NCBI GenBank assembly: GCA_025350365.1
Contig: JANXXY010000338.1
Span: forward strand, 1-8,517
Source of the DNA: Bacteroidales bacterium
Lineage (GTDB): Bacteria; Bacteroidota; Bacteroidia; Bacteroidales; JAAUTT01
Direction: 5' to 3'
Length of the DNA: 8,517 nucleotides
Shown here: piece by piece, positions 1 through 6,388 of the stretch
Position numbering within the stretch: position 1 is the first letter of the stretch
Layout: the number at the start of each line of letters is the position of its first letter
The notes under the pieces: model-generated
Told to the model about the DNA's origin: nothing
The model's input: the letters and a program-made list of their open reading frames with translations, nothing else
Database searches by the model: none
Translations under genes and position numbers: made by a program

Positions 1-321
1 GGCACATTGCGACTTAGTAAAAATTTGCGAAATACGGTAATAGGAGCTATCTAAAAGGTTCATGCTAAAACCAATAATTGCTCCGGTATCATTATAAAAT
101 AATTCTAACGGTTTAATAAATCTTTTATCAAGCTTATTTAGATAAATCCAGGTTTGTTGCGTTAGGTTAGGAATAATGCCATCGTGATAAATCTTAAGTA
201 CCTGGTTTTTATTATTTGGGTATGGAATGATAGAACCTTCTCCTCCACGGTCTATTTCCTTAGAAATATCAACCTCAAACTTGGTTGACCCTCCGGAATC
301 GTAAAGTTTTATTTTACTCAT
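1..321 (-). CDS. Ser/Thr protein kinase-like protein, N-terminal part (cut by window edge)
   Basis: An uninterrupted reading frame starts with ATG at 321-319 and runs off the window after 107 codons. The N-terminus has kinase features: GGEGS at residues 26-30 resembles the glycine-rich nucleotide loop, VLKIYHDG at 41-48 resembles the strand carrying the ATP-anchoring lysine (K43), and GFSMNLLD around 84-91 fits the hinge region. The catalytic HRD/DFG segments would lie outside the window, so activity cannot be judged. It starts only 4 nt after the PP2C stop codon, so the two are surely cotranscribed and probably translationally coupled. With the PP2C and the vWA gene nearby it fits the kinase of a TerY-P phosphorylation triad (family knowledge). 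The kinase assignment itself is good; the triad assignment is inference from context. Confidence 0.72.
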   Translation of the reverse strand, partial: MSKIKLYDSGGSTKFEVDISKEIDRGGEGSIIPYPNNKNQVLKIYHDGIIPNLTQQTWIYLNKLDKRFIKPLELFYNDTGAIIGFSMNLLDSSYYRISQIFTKSQCA

Positions 322-325
322 AATA

Positions 326-1048
326 TTACTCTGTTATGACTCTAATTATAGTAACGTCATCGTAATGTTCATATCCTTTTTTCCTTAAAATATTCAGCTT
401 TCTTTTAAGTGATGCCGGGTTTTTATATAAAAAATTATCCTTTACCAGATAGCTTTCACATAAAAAGTCGGGTTCAGCTTCGTTTGTTTTCTTAAAAGAA
501 AATATCCCATCGGACGAAACACTGAAGTCTTTTGTTTTTGCGGAAAACGATTTTTTCATATCCCAATAGGTTTTGAAATTTTTGCCTGTCAGGATTTCAT
601 CCAGGGAATATCCAACATAATCTGGTTTGTTTTCTTCGTCGTTATTAAAAATTTCGAGGTATTGATTGCTTGCATAGGCCACCCCATCACCAAAAAACTT
701 AACTAATAAGTTATTGCTGTTTATTTCATAAACAAAAAGAACAGCCGTTGATAACGTCTCATCAGTAGCAAGGCCTATGGTTTTTATTATTCCATTCAGG
801 TTTTTAAAAAAGACATGTATAATAGAGGAAAAATTCTTTATGTTTATGTCTACTTCATTTAAATCATCAATCGTTTTTTTATACATGTTAGCAAACAGTT
901 TCGAGGCAAAGTAGGAATCCTTTGCGGAGCTGCACCCATCAAATACCCCTCCAATAATAGAATTGCCGGTTAGTTTAAAATAAAAGTTGTCCTCGTTCCA
1001 ATCGGGATGCGACGAACCTCGTCTCGAAACAGTTGAAATATGTATCAT
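326..1048 (-). CDS. PP2C-family protein serine/threonine phosphatase
   Basis: A 240-residue protein with the ordered motifs of the metal-dependent PP2C/PPM phosphatases: NEDNF at 18-22, GGVFDG at 33-38 (D37 and the following Gly match the metal-binding VxDG motif), a TLSTAVLFVYE strand at 98-108, FFGDGVAY at 118-125 (the usual GDSRAY), SSDGIFSF at 178-185 (the SDG metal motif) and DDVTIIRV at 230-237 (the D[ND]xT motif). All metal-ligand Asp positions appear present, so it should be an active, soluble, single-domain enzyme removing phosphate from Ser/Thr. There is no signal peptide or membrane segment. Its stop is 4 nt from the start of a kinase, so it is likely the opposing enzyme of that kinase. 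The start is the first ATG; upstream is the AT-rich leader at 1049-1207. The target is unknown; the nearby TerY-like vWA protein is a reasonable candidate. Confidence 0.86.
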   Translation of the reverse strand: MIHISTVSRRGSSHPDWNEDNFYFKLTGNSIIGGVFDGCSSAKDSYFASKLFANMYKKTIDDLNEVDINIKNFSSIIHVFFKNLNGIIKTIGLATDETLSTAVLFVYEINSNNLLVKFFGDGVAYASNQYLEIFNNDEENKPDYVGYSLDEILTGKNFKTYWDMKKSFSAKTKDFSVSSDGIFSFKKTNEAEPDFLCESYLVKDNFLYKNPASLKRKLNILRKKGYEHYDDVTIIRVITE

Positions 1049-1208
1049 GGGTAAAATAAAATTATAGGTGCTTGACCGCCCAAGTTAACTAATTGATTAT
1101 AAATAAATAAAGTTAGCCAAAACTGTGTTATTTATGGTGAACCTTACATCATCCCATTATATGAACATTTATTGTGTTAATAATAATATTTATACAAAGT
1201 TAATTAGT
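1049..1208. other. AT-rich leader region upstream of the PP2C/kinase pair
   Basis: This is non-coding on both strands as far as I can see. It must hold the promoter of the PP2C/kinase pair, because a terminator and a repeat lie just upstream. On the minus strand the octamer TAACTTTG (1202-1195) matches the Bacteroidota -7 consensus TAnnTTTG, but no TTTG lies about 19 nt upstream, where the repeat element begins. It would imply a leader of about 140 nt. I see no riboswitch-like structure. Confidence 0.3.
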
Positions 1209-1335
1209 TCTTTAACCCAGAGGGTTAATATGTTTATAGAAATGAAAGAGTACATCTGACGTGCGACTCCGTTGGAGTCGAAATTTTCTTTTCGTGCTAA
1301 TTTTCTATAAACATTTAAACCCGCTGGGTTTAAGA
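1209..1335. repeat. Palindrome-rich dispersed element (REP/MITE-like), nested hairpins
   Basis: Five inverted segments nest in about 125 bp. The left hairpin is TTAACCC (1212-1218), loop AGA, GGGTTAA (1222-1228). The right hairpin is TTAAACCC (1315-1322), loop GCT, GGGTTTAA (1326-1333). A 13-bp long-range stem pairs ATGTTTATAGAAA (1230-1242) with TTTCTATAAACAT (1302-1314). The central hairpin is CGACTCC (1264-1270), loop GTT, GGAGTCG (1274-1280). The whole thing can fold as a cruciform or a branched RNA. No ORF is visible in it. The architecture of short perfect palindromes with 3-nt loops flanking a long imperfect one is that of REP-type or MITE-like non-autonomous elements. From memory, similar sequence is scattered through Bacteroidota genomes, possibly mobilised by an IS200-like/RAYT transposase; I cannot verify the copy number here. 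Exact ends are uncertain by several bases because no target-site duplication is obvious. Confidence 0.72.
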
Positions 1336-1354
1336 CGTTAAAAAGTTGGCATAC

Positions 1355-1383
1355 AAAAAAAAATTAGGCGGACTAAGCGCCTA
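1355..1383 (-). terminator. Intrinsic terminator after the vWA gene
   Basis: Read on the minus strand, TAGGCG (1383-1378), a 7-nt loop, and CGCCTA (1370-1365) form a perfect 6-bp GC-rich stem, followed by one A and nine uninterrupted T (1363-1355). It begins 15 nt after the vWA stop codon. It should end the nrtR-pncB-pncA-vWA transcript and separate it from the PP2C/kinase pair. Confidence 0.85.
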
Positions 1384-1398
1384 TACCTATAAAATTAA

Positions 1399-2082
1399 TT
1401 AAAACACTACTTGTGTATTACCTCCGGAGCTTTTTGAAATAGAAGCGGAAATAAACCCTATCATTTTTCGTATTTCTTTCCCGGAATTGCCAATTTTTGC
1501 TAAATGTTTAATACCCATTTCTTTTTGAGCATTTTCAAAATTAGCATCAGTACCAATACCAAAAAGTATGGTTTCAAAATTAAATGAGTTTTTCTCATCT
1601 TTCAAAATATTTTCCAGTACACTTTTAACTTTACCGGCACTATTTTGCGATGAGTTGTCTTCCCCATCGGTAATTATAAAAATAAGGGTCTGGCAGTTTA
1701 CACCCGAATTTTCAAGGTTTGTTCTGTAAGTAACTGCATTGGTAATCCCCAACAAAACAGCATCGTATAATGCAGTGCCGCTGCCACATGGTTGGAATGA
1801 AATCTTGTCCAAATCAATGGAATTAACAGGTTGAAACCCCGTACGCACGTTTATGGTATCGTTGAATTCGATAATGGAAACCATTAGTTTCTCTGCCACA
1901 TGGCTTCTTTGCATTTCTTCAAGAAACTCTTTAAATGCTTTGTTAAGATCATTAACATAACTATCAACAGAAGGTGAAACGTCAACAATTAAAACAGCAT
2001 TTATGGTTTCGTCCGAAGATATTTCCTGAGGATCAAAGTTGCCAAAATCTATATTAAAATCGGGAAGATTAAAATTGTCCAT
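1399..2082 (-). CDS. TerY-like von Willebrand factor A (vWA) domain protein
   Basis: A 227-residue cytoplasmic protein that is almost entirely one vWA domain. The metal-ion-dependent adhesion site is complete: DVSPS at 34-38 (DxSxS), the Thr in GSGTALYDA at 100-108 (T103) and the Asp in ITDGEDN at 137-143 (D139). Such domains bind a divalent metal and, through it, a partner protein. Residues 1-20 form a short acidic tail rich in Asn, Asp and Phe; the last ~12 residues are Ser/Gly-rich and probably disordered. No signal peptide or transmembrane segment is present, which matches the TerY branch rather than secreted vWA proteins. It lies 42 nt downstream of the nicotinamidase gene with no terminator or recognisable promoter between, so it is probably the last gene of the NAD-salvage operon. 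PP2C and kinase genes follow after the terminator and repeat, completing a TerY-P-type set. Its actual partner is unknown. Confidence 0.85.
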   Translation of the reverse strand: MDNFNLPDFNIDFGNFDPQEISSDETINAVLIVDVSPSVDSYVNDLNKAFKEFLEEMQRSHVAEKLMVSIIEFNDTINVRTGFQPVNSIDLDKISFQPCGSGTALYDAVLLGITNAVTYRTNLENSGVNCQTLIFIITDGEDNSSQNSAGKVKSVLENILKDEKNSFNFETILFGIGTDANFENAQKEMGIKHLAKIGNSGKEIRKMIGFISASISKSSGGNTQVVF

Positions 2083-2124
2083 AATTATTATTTTATTAGG
2101 TTAATAATTTGTAATTCAATAATT

Positions 2125-2913
2125 TTAAAGAGTGATATCTATAGATTTAGCGAATCTGATCCCCATCGTTTTTGCTTGGGCATATATAGGCGCTCCCAAA
2201 TGGCTAAGGCCTGTAACATCCGACATGCAATCTTCAAGAATTACAAACTTACCAGCAAGGTTAGGCGCTTCTTCCATAGCCTGTTTTAGACTATTGGCCA
2301 CACAATGCGATTTTGCTTCGCCCACCAGATAAACATTCTGGTACTTTTCCAGGGTATCAATCAATGATTGATTAAGCTGCGTTTCAGGTCTGTTTGCCGC
2401 AGGTACATTTGCCCTAAATATCCCGAAATGCTCGGTAAGCGGATAAGTGCCTTTTGCCACAACCTGATAAAACTTACCGTCCTTTGTCCATTCAATTAGG
2501 GCTTCCATAATTTTATCATCCAAAGCAGCCCCTCTTGAACCTATTAAACAATGATAAGGCCAGATAAAATGGCCAAATTCGCCTTGTTTTTCTAAAGCTT
2601 CAACATAACTGATAGCTTCCTTTGGAAAAAACCGTGGACTCCATTTTCCATCTTTTATCTCTTGGGATGAAATGGCCGTAAACGGATTTGGAAATTTTCC
2701 ATTTTTATCCTGCCAAAACGAGGGATGTGAAATATCATTCACCGGATGGCTATCCATGGTAACGGAGATATGGTCTATCTGGCTTTTATTGGTTTTAATC
2801 CAATTAGATAACCGTTTCATATCTGCATCTGCACCTGCTACAAATAGTGCACCCTGCGGATTACAAAAATCGTACTGACCGTCAATGATTAAAATTGCAT
2901 TTTGATTGTTCAT
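2125..2913 (-). CDS. pncA: Nicotinamidase-like cysteine hydrolase (isochorismatase fold)
   Basis: A 262-residue member of the isochorismatase-like cysteine hydrolases, predicted to deamidate nicotinamide to nicotinate plus ammonia, the first step of the Preiss-Handler salvage route. The catalytic triad is visible: D11 in ILIIDGQYDF, K154 in VVAKGTYP and C204 in EAKSHCVANS. D54 and H56 in TMDSHP together with H63 match the metal-binding site of PncA, and the WPYHC stretch at 118-122 resembles the WPxHC motif of nicotinamidases. It is longer than the ~210-residue E. coli enzyme, with extra sequence around 65-110 and 140-180, as in the larger bacterial and eukaryotic-type proteins. Substrate assignment rests partly on context: the neighbour pncB uses its product and nrtR is an NAD regulator. 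The gap to pncB is 26 nt, so they share one transcript. An amidase for a related pyridine amide is the main alternative. Confidence 0.87.
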   Translation of the reverse strand: MNNQNAILIIDGQYDFCNPQGALFVAGADADMKRLSNWIKTNKSQIDHISVTMDSHPVNDISHPSFWQDKNGKFPNPFTAISSQEIKDGKWSPRFFPKEAISYVEALEKQGEFGHFIWPYHCLIGSRGAALDDKIMEALIEWTKDGKFYQVVAKGTYPLTEHFGIFRANVPAANRPETQLNQSLIDTLEKYQNVYLVGEAKSHCVANSLKQAMEEAPNLAGKFVILEDCMSDVTGLSHLGAPIYAQAKTMGIRFAKSIDITL

Positions 2914-2939
2914 TTGGTTGAGGTATTAAGAATTAGAGT

Positions 2940-4094
2940 TTATCTTATCGTTTTTAAACAAATATCTATTTCATCCTGTCCACCTGTATGCTTTCCGTCT
3001 ACATCCGAGAGTTTCACGGTTTGGAAAAAATTATTGTAACCATACGGCTTGGCCGCGAAAAGCTTGATAACCATGTTCATTGGTTTAACTCCCACATCGT
3101 TGCTGAGGTATGTTCCAATTCCATATACATCGTGAATTCTGCCTTTAACATATTTTTTTATTTCTTTCACTTTTTCAAGGTCCAGGGCATCACTGTATAC
3201 AATGGTTTTACTTTTTGCGTCTATCCTGCATGCTGCATAATGTTTTAATGTTTTGTCGGTAAACTCAAGCGGGTCACCACTATCCCAGCGTACACCGTCG
3301 AACAATTTTGCATATTTCGAATTGAAACTGTGAAAGAAGTTGTCAGTTGTAAATGTGTCGGTTAATGCAATCCCCAGACTTCCCTGGTAAACATCTACCC
3401 AGTTTTCAAGACCAATGGCATTGGCCATGCGGTAACCATAATGTGCGCCATGATACATAAACCACTCGTGTGGATGCGTTCCCATAGGAGTAAGGTTATG
3501 TTTCATTGCCAAATAAACATTGCTGGTTCCGTTGAGACATTTACTTGCATATTCTTTCAATATTTCCACCACACGGTTTTGTATTTCAAAGGAGAAACGA
3601 CGGCGTGTTCCAAATTCTGAAAGTTCTGCGCCAATAGCAGCAAATCCTTTTGCTTTGGCAATAGCCCTTGGTTCGTAATCGTCGGCTTTTTGCCCGGTCA
3701 TAGTAAAATAAAGTTCAGAAATGATTGCCATGAGTGGAACTTCCCAAAGAACAGTGCGATACCATAAACCCACAATATCTACCTCAAGTGTTCCGCCGGT
3801 TTGGGTAATTCGAACTTCTTCCGGATTATATCGGTAACCTTTTAAAAGATCAATAAATACGGGTTCGAAATAGTAGCATCTCTCTCGAATAAACTTTTCG
3901 GCTTCTTTGCTAAGAATAAGATTTTGCATGGCATTAACTTCGTTACGCAAAGCCTCAGCAAAACCAATAGGAAACTCAGTTTTTCCGCGGTTGATGAACT
4001 TATAAAGTACTTCTGCCGTAGGAAATTTTTTCTGAATAGCGTTCATGGTAGTGAACTTGTAAAGATCGTTGTCGGTAAAATCGCGAATAATCAT
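2940..4094 (-). CDS. pncB: Nicotinate phosphoribosyltransferase
   Basis: At 384 residues it is close to the usual length of bacterial NAPRTase (about 390-400). The enzyme makes nicotinate mononucleotide from nicotinate and PRPP, coupled to ATP hydrolysis, feeding NAD synthesis. Recognisable features are the N-terminal DFTDNDLYKFTTMNA (5-19), the FGTRRRFSF segment (161-169), MGTHPHEWFMYHGAH (204-218), where H209 matches the histidine phosphorylated in the PncB family, and GVRWDSGDP (267-275), which forms part of the phosphate-binding site. No truncation or frameshift is visible. It sits between nrtR (29 nt upstream) and the nicotinamidase gene (26 nt downstream), so the operon encodes two consecutive steps from nicotinamide to nicotinate mononucleotide under one regulator. 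Confidence 0.95.
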   Translation of the reverse strand: MIIRDFTDNDLYKFTTMNAIQKKFPTAEVLYKFINRGKTEFPIGFAEALRNEVNAMQNLILSKEAEKFIRERCYYFEPVFIDLLKGYRYNPEEVRITQTGGTLEVDIVGLWYRTVLWEVPLMAIISELYFTMTGQKADDYEPRAIAKAKGFAAIGAELSEFGTRRRFSFEIQNRVVEILKEYASKCLNGTSNVYLAMKHNLTPMGTHPHEWFMYHGAHYGYRMANAIGLENWVDVYQGSLGIALTDTFTTDNFFHSFNSKYAKLFDGVRWDSGDPLEFTDKTLKHYAACRIDAKSKTIVYSDALDLEKVKEIKKYVKGRIHDVYGIGTYLSNDVGVKPMNMVIKLFAAKPYGYNNFFQTVKLSDVDGKHTGGQDEIDICLKTIR

Positions 4095-4123
4095 TTTTCT
4101 ATTTTTAAGGTTAAATCATTGGT

Positions 4124-4822
4124 TTATATTTCAAAATTGAAACCTCTTTCCGATAATGTTTTATATTTATTCTTGTCGAAACTGAAGTATTTAGCGCCTT
4201 TATGAGGAACTCCTTTTACTGATTCCTGATGGTCGATAAGTAAGTGGGTTTCCAGAATCTTCTTTCTGAAATTTCTCCGGTCGAGTTGCTTTTCAAGTAT
4301 TGTTTCGTAGAGATTCTGAAGTTCCGGCAACGTAAATTTCTCAGATAGTAATTCAAAACCAATGGGTTGATAGCGAATTTTGGAGCGAAGCCTGTTCAAT
4401 GCCATGCGCAATATAAGGTTGTGGTCAAAAGCCAGCGAAGGGATTTGCGAGATTGGAAACCATTTTGCACTTTGGGCATCGTCGCCAGCTTGAATTTTAA
4501 AATCGGACAATTTGACGAGTGCATAATACGCCACAGTGATAACTCTTCCCCTTGGATCGCGGTTTACATCACTAAAGGTATATAGTTGCTCGATAAAGAC
4601 ATTCTCTATTCCGGTTTCCTCGAATAATTCCCGACGAGCACATTCATCGGAATTTTCTTCCATATTCAAAAAACCTCCCGGGAATGCCCATATCCCTTTG
4701 AAAGGTTCTATTCCTCTTTCAATAAGAAGAAGTTTAAGTTCACCTGCATCGAAACCGAAAATGACACAATCCGTTGTAACAGATGGTCGGGGATATTCGT
4801 AACAGTAATTATTGGTTTCCAT
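4124..4822 (-). CDS. nrtR: NrtR-type Nudix-domain transcriptional regulator of NAD salvage
   Basis: A 232-residue protein with an N-terminal Nudix domain (about 12-145) and a C-terminal winged helix-turn-helix region (about 155-232, with FTLPELQNLYETILEKQLDR at 163-182 as the likely recognition module). This is the domain order of NrtR, which in studied bacteria represses NAD-biosynthesis genes and is released by ADP-ribose. The Nudix box at 50-72 is complete (Gly50, x5, Glu56, x7, then REL-FEE-TGI), so hydrolase activity may be retained, unlike in many NrtR proteins where the box is degraded. It is the first gene of the nrtR-pncB-pncA run and lies directly behind a promoter carrying two palindromes, pointing to autoregulation. 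Some Bacteroidota relatives of this family control arabinose use instead; the pnc neighbours argue for NAD here. Confidence 0.9.
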   Translation of the reverse strand: METNNYCYEYPRPSVTTDCVIFGFDAGELKLLLIERGIEPFKGIWAFPGGFLNMEENSDECARRELFEETGIENVFIEQLYTFSDVNRDPRGRVITVAYYALVKLSDFKIQAGDDAQSAKWFPISQIPSLAFDHNLILRMALNRLRSKIRYQPIGFELLSEKFTLPELQNLYETILEKQLDRRNFRKKILETHLLIDHQESVKGVPHKGAKYFSFDKNKYKTLSERGFNFEI

Positions 4823-4824
4823 AG

Positions 4825-4853
4825 TATCTTTGCGTAATTGTTACGCAAAGATA
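4825..4853. promoter_or_regulatory. Primary NrtR operator, 29-bp perfect palindrome
   Basis: TATCTTTGCGTAA (4825-4837), spacer TTG (4838-4840), TTACGCAAAGATA (4841-4853) is a perfect 13-bp inverted repeat. It starts 2 bp upstream of the nrtR ATG and covers the -7 box and the expected transcription start on the minus strand, so bound protein would block polymerase. Assignment to NrtR is inference from adjacency and symmetry. Confidence 0.82.
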
Positions 4854-4876
4854 AGAATGATTATTTCATATGCAAA
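4846..4876 (-). promoter_or_regulatory. Bacteroidota-type promoter of the nrtR-pncB-pncA operon
   Basis: On the minus strand TTTG (4876-4873) is followed after exactly 19 nt by TATCTTTG (4853-4846), matching the -33 TTTG and -7 TAnnTTTG elements of the Bacteroidota primary sigma factor. Transcription would start near 4840, giving a leader of only about 18 nt. The -7 box is one half of the palindrome at 4825-4853. Confidence 0.8.
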
Positions 4877-4882
4877 TTTTAT

Positions 4883-4899
4883 TGCGTAAAAATTACGCA
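4883..4899. promoter_or_regulatory. Secondary NrtR-like operator
   Basis: TGCGTAA (4883-4889), AAA, TTACGCA (4893-4899) repeats the core of the primary palindrome with the same 3-nt spacer. Its right half extends as TTACGCATAGATAA, 13 of 14 bases identical to the primary half-site TTACGCAAAGATAA. Its centre (4891) is 52 bp from that of the primary site (4839), about five helical turns, and it lies just upstream of the -33 box. This spacing would suit cooperative binding on one DNA face. Confidence 0.75.
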
Positions 4900-4946
4900 T
4901 AGATAATAAATGGAAGTGCCAATACAGAGTTTACTTCACGTAATCA

Positions 4947-6215
4947 TTAATCTAACTCTTTGGCAATGGCAATAGCAGCAATAGTTCCATCTGCCACAGC
5001 AGTAGTAATCTGACGATATTTTTTGCTTATCACATCACCTACGGCAAACACTCCCGGGACGTTGGTGCGCATATCCTGGTCAGTTTTTATATAACCCCAT
5101 TGGTCGAGTTCGAGTTTGTCCTTAAATAAGGATATATTCGCTTTAAACCCAATGAAAACAAATACTCCATCACTGGTGAGTTTTTTTCGTTCCTTTGTTT
5201 TTAAATTTTCAATTTCGGTGATAATGTGATCACCGTCTTTAAAAAAACTACGTGGTTCATGTTCGTAAAGTACGTTAACTTTAGTATTGGCTAGCAGCTT
5301 TTCTTGTGCTTGCTTATTAGCAGTGAGTTTGTCAAACTGATGAATCATGGTTATTTTGCTGGCAAAACGTGTTATAAAGTCTGATTCCTCTACGGCGGAA
5401 TTTCCTCCACCAATAACAACTACCTCTTTATCAACAAAATATTTGGCGTCGCAGGTGGCACAATACGATATACCTTTCCCTTTCAGTTCTTTTTCTCCGG
5501 GTGCACCCATTAGGTTTGGGGATGTTCCGGTAGCAATGATGATCCGTTTTGCCTTTAGTGTTTCAAATTCATCAATAACGATTTCTTTTTTGTCAAGGTC
5601 AACTTTGGTAACATCAACGGCTACTTTGTATACTGTGCCACAAAGCTTGGTTTGTTCACTCATATTGTGAGAAAGCATGTAACCGGCCTGTGGCTCAATA
5701 AATCCAGGATAATTTGAAACTTCGTGAGTGGTAGATACATGACCTCCGGGTAATGCAATATCCACCATCACTGTATTAATTTTTGCCTGACACAGGTACA
5801 AACCGGCGGTTAACCCACCGGGGCCGGCACCCAAAATAATTACGTCGAATTCAGTAACGGTTGGTTTAATCAGAGATTTAATAGATTTTATTTTTTCGTC
5901 GGGAATCATGCTATCCAGATGGGCGATAATTTCGCTGCGCTTAACACCCCCGGTTAACCTTTCGGCTACTTCTTGTCCATTGTCAAAAAACAATAATGTT
6001 GGAGATGATTTTACGCCAAGTTTATCGGCTAGTTCCCGATTATGCTGACGGAAGATTTTCAAGAACTTAATATCATTCCCGTAAAGTTTTGACAAACCTT
6101 CAAATTTGGGTGCTAATGCCTCACAAGGTGGACACTCTGAAGAATAGAAATCGAGCACAACTTTACCACTTTCCAAAACTTCTTTGTCAAATTCCAATGT
6201 AGTTATCTCGTTCAT
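4947..6215 (-). CDS. trxB: Thioredoxin-thioredoxin reductase fusion protein
   Basis: A 422-residue fusion. Residues 1-105 form a thioredoxin domain with active site CPPC (28-31, instead of the usual CGPC) and a cis-Pro at P72 in SSPTLLF. After a ~15-residue linker, residues 122-422 form a TrxB-type flavoprotein: ILGAGPGG (127-134) binds FAD, CATC (252-255) is the redox disulfide, GGGNSAVEE (269-277) is the dinucleotide loop, and AVGDV (391-395) is the second FAD motif. The usual HRRxxxR after the dinucleotide loop reads HQFDKLT (292-298), so the Arg pair that binds the NADPH 2'-phosphate is missing. NADH or another donor should be considered. Cytoplasmic, no signal peptide. Fusions with the thioredoxin at the C-terminus are known in Mycobacterium leprae; here the order is reversed. 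It precedes the NAD operon but is separated from it by the nrtR promoter, and stands alone. Confidence 0.93.
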   Translation of the reverse strand: MNEITTLEFDKEVLESGKVVLDFYSSECPPCEALAPKFEGLSKLYGNDIKFLKIFRQHNRELADKLGVKSSPTLLFFDNGQEVAERLTGGVKRSEIIAHLDSMIPDEKIKSIKSLIKPTVTEFDVIILGAGPGGLTAGLYLCQAKINTVMVDIALPGGHVSTTHEVSNYPGFIEPQAGYMLSHNMSEQTKLCGTVYKVAVDVTKVDLDKKEIVIDEFETLKAKRIIIATGTSPNLMGAPGEKELKGKGISYCATCDAKYFVDKEVVVIGGGNSAVEESDFITRFASKITMIHQFDKLTANKQAQEKLLANTKVNVLYEHEPRSFFKDGDHIITEIENLKTKERKKLTSDGVFVFIGFKANISLFKDKLELDQWGYIKTDQDMRTNVPGVFAVGDVISKKYRQITTAVADGTIAAIAIAKELD

Positions 6216-6388
6216 TTGTTAGTTATAAATAATTTACAATTTCTTTTATTACAATAGTTCGGTAATTTTTCAACTTCTGGATTTTTTATAAAATGTAATA
6301 CGTTGAAATACATAGAAATAAAGAAATATTTCAATATATATCTAAGTATTTCATTTTAAGAATATTGCTAAAATTTACCAAAGTGTTA
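6216..6388. other. AT-rich intergenic region upstream of the thioredoxin reductase fusion
   Basis: These 173 bp separate the radical SAM gene from the reductase fusion and should contain the latter's promoter. I see no convincing TTTG/TAnnTTTG pair on the minus strand, no GC-rich hairpin with a T-run that would terminate the radical SAM transcript, and no small ORF of note. A weak 7-bp inverted pair GAAATAC (6305-6311)/GTATTTC (6346-6352) could be chance in such AT-rich sequence. Readthrough from the upstream gene into the reductase remains possible. Confidence 0.4.

Noticed and set aside
1209..1335. CRISPR-like repeat or tRNA-like fold
   Set aside because: There is only one unit with nested palindromes and no regular spacers, and no tRNA anticodon or CCA-stem pattern.
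2132..5670. Plus-strand ORFs of 60-107 residues inside pncA, pncB, nrtR and the reductase fusion
   Set aside because: They lie opposite well-supported genes, have no recognisable motifs, and look like antisense shadows.
6305..6352. GAAATAC/GTATTTC inverted pair and repeated GAAATA words
   Set aside because: The region is nearly all A and T, the arms are only 7 bp, and no T-run or promoter element makes it meaningful.
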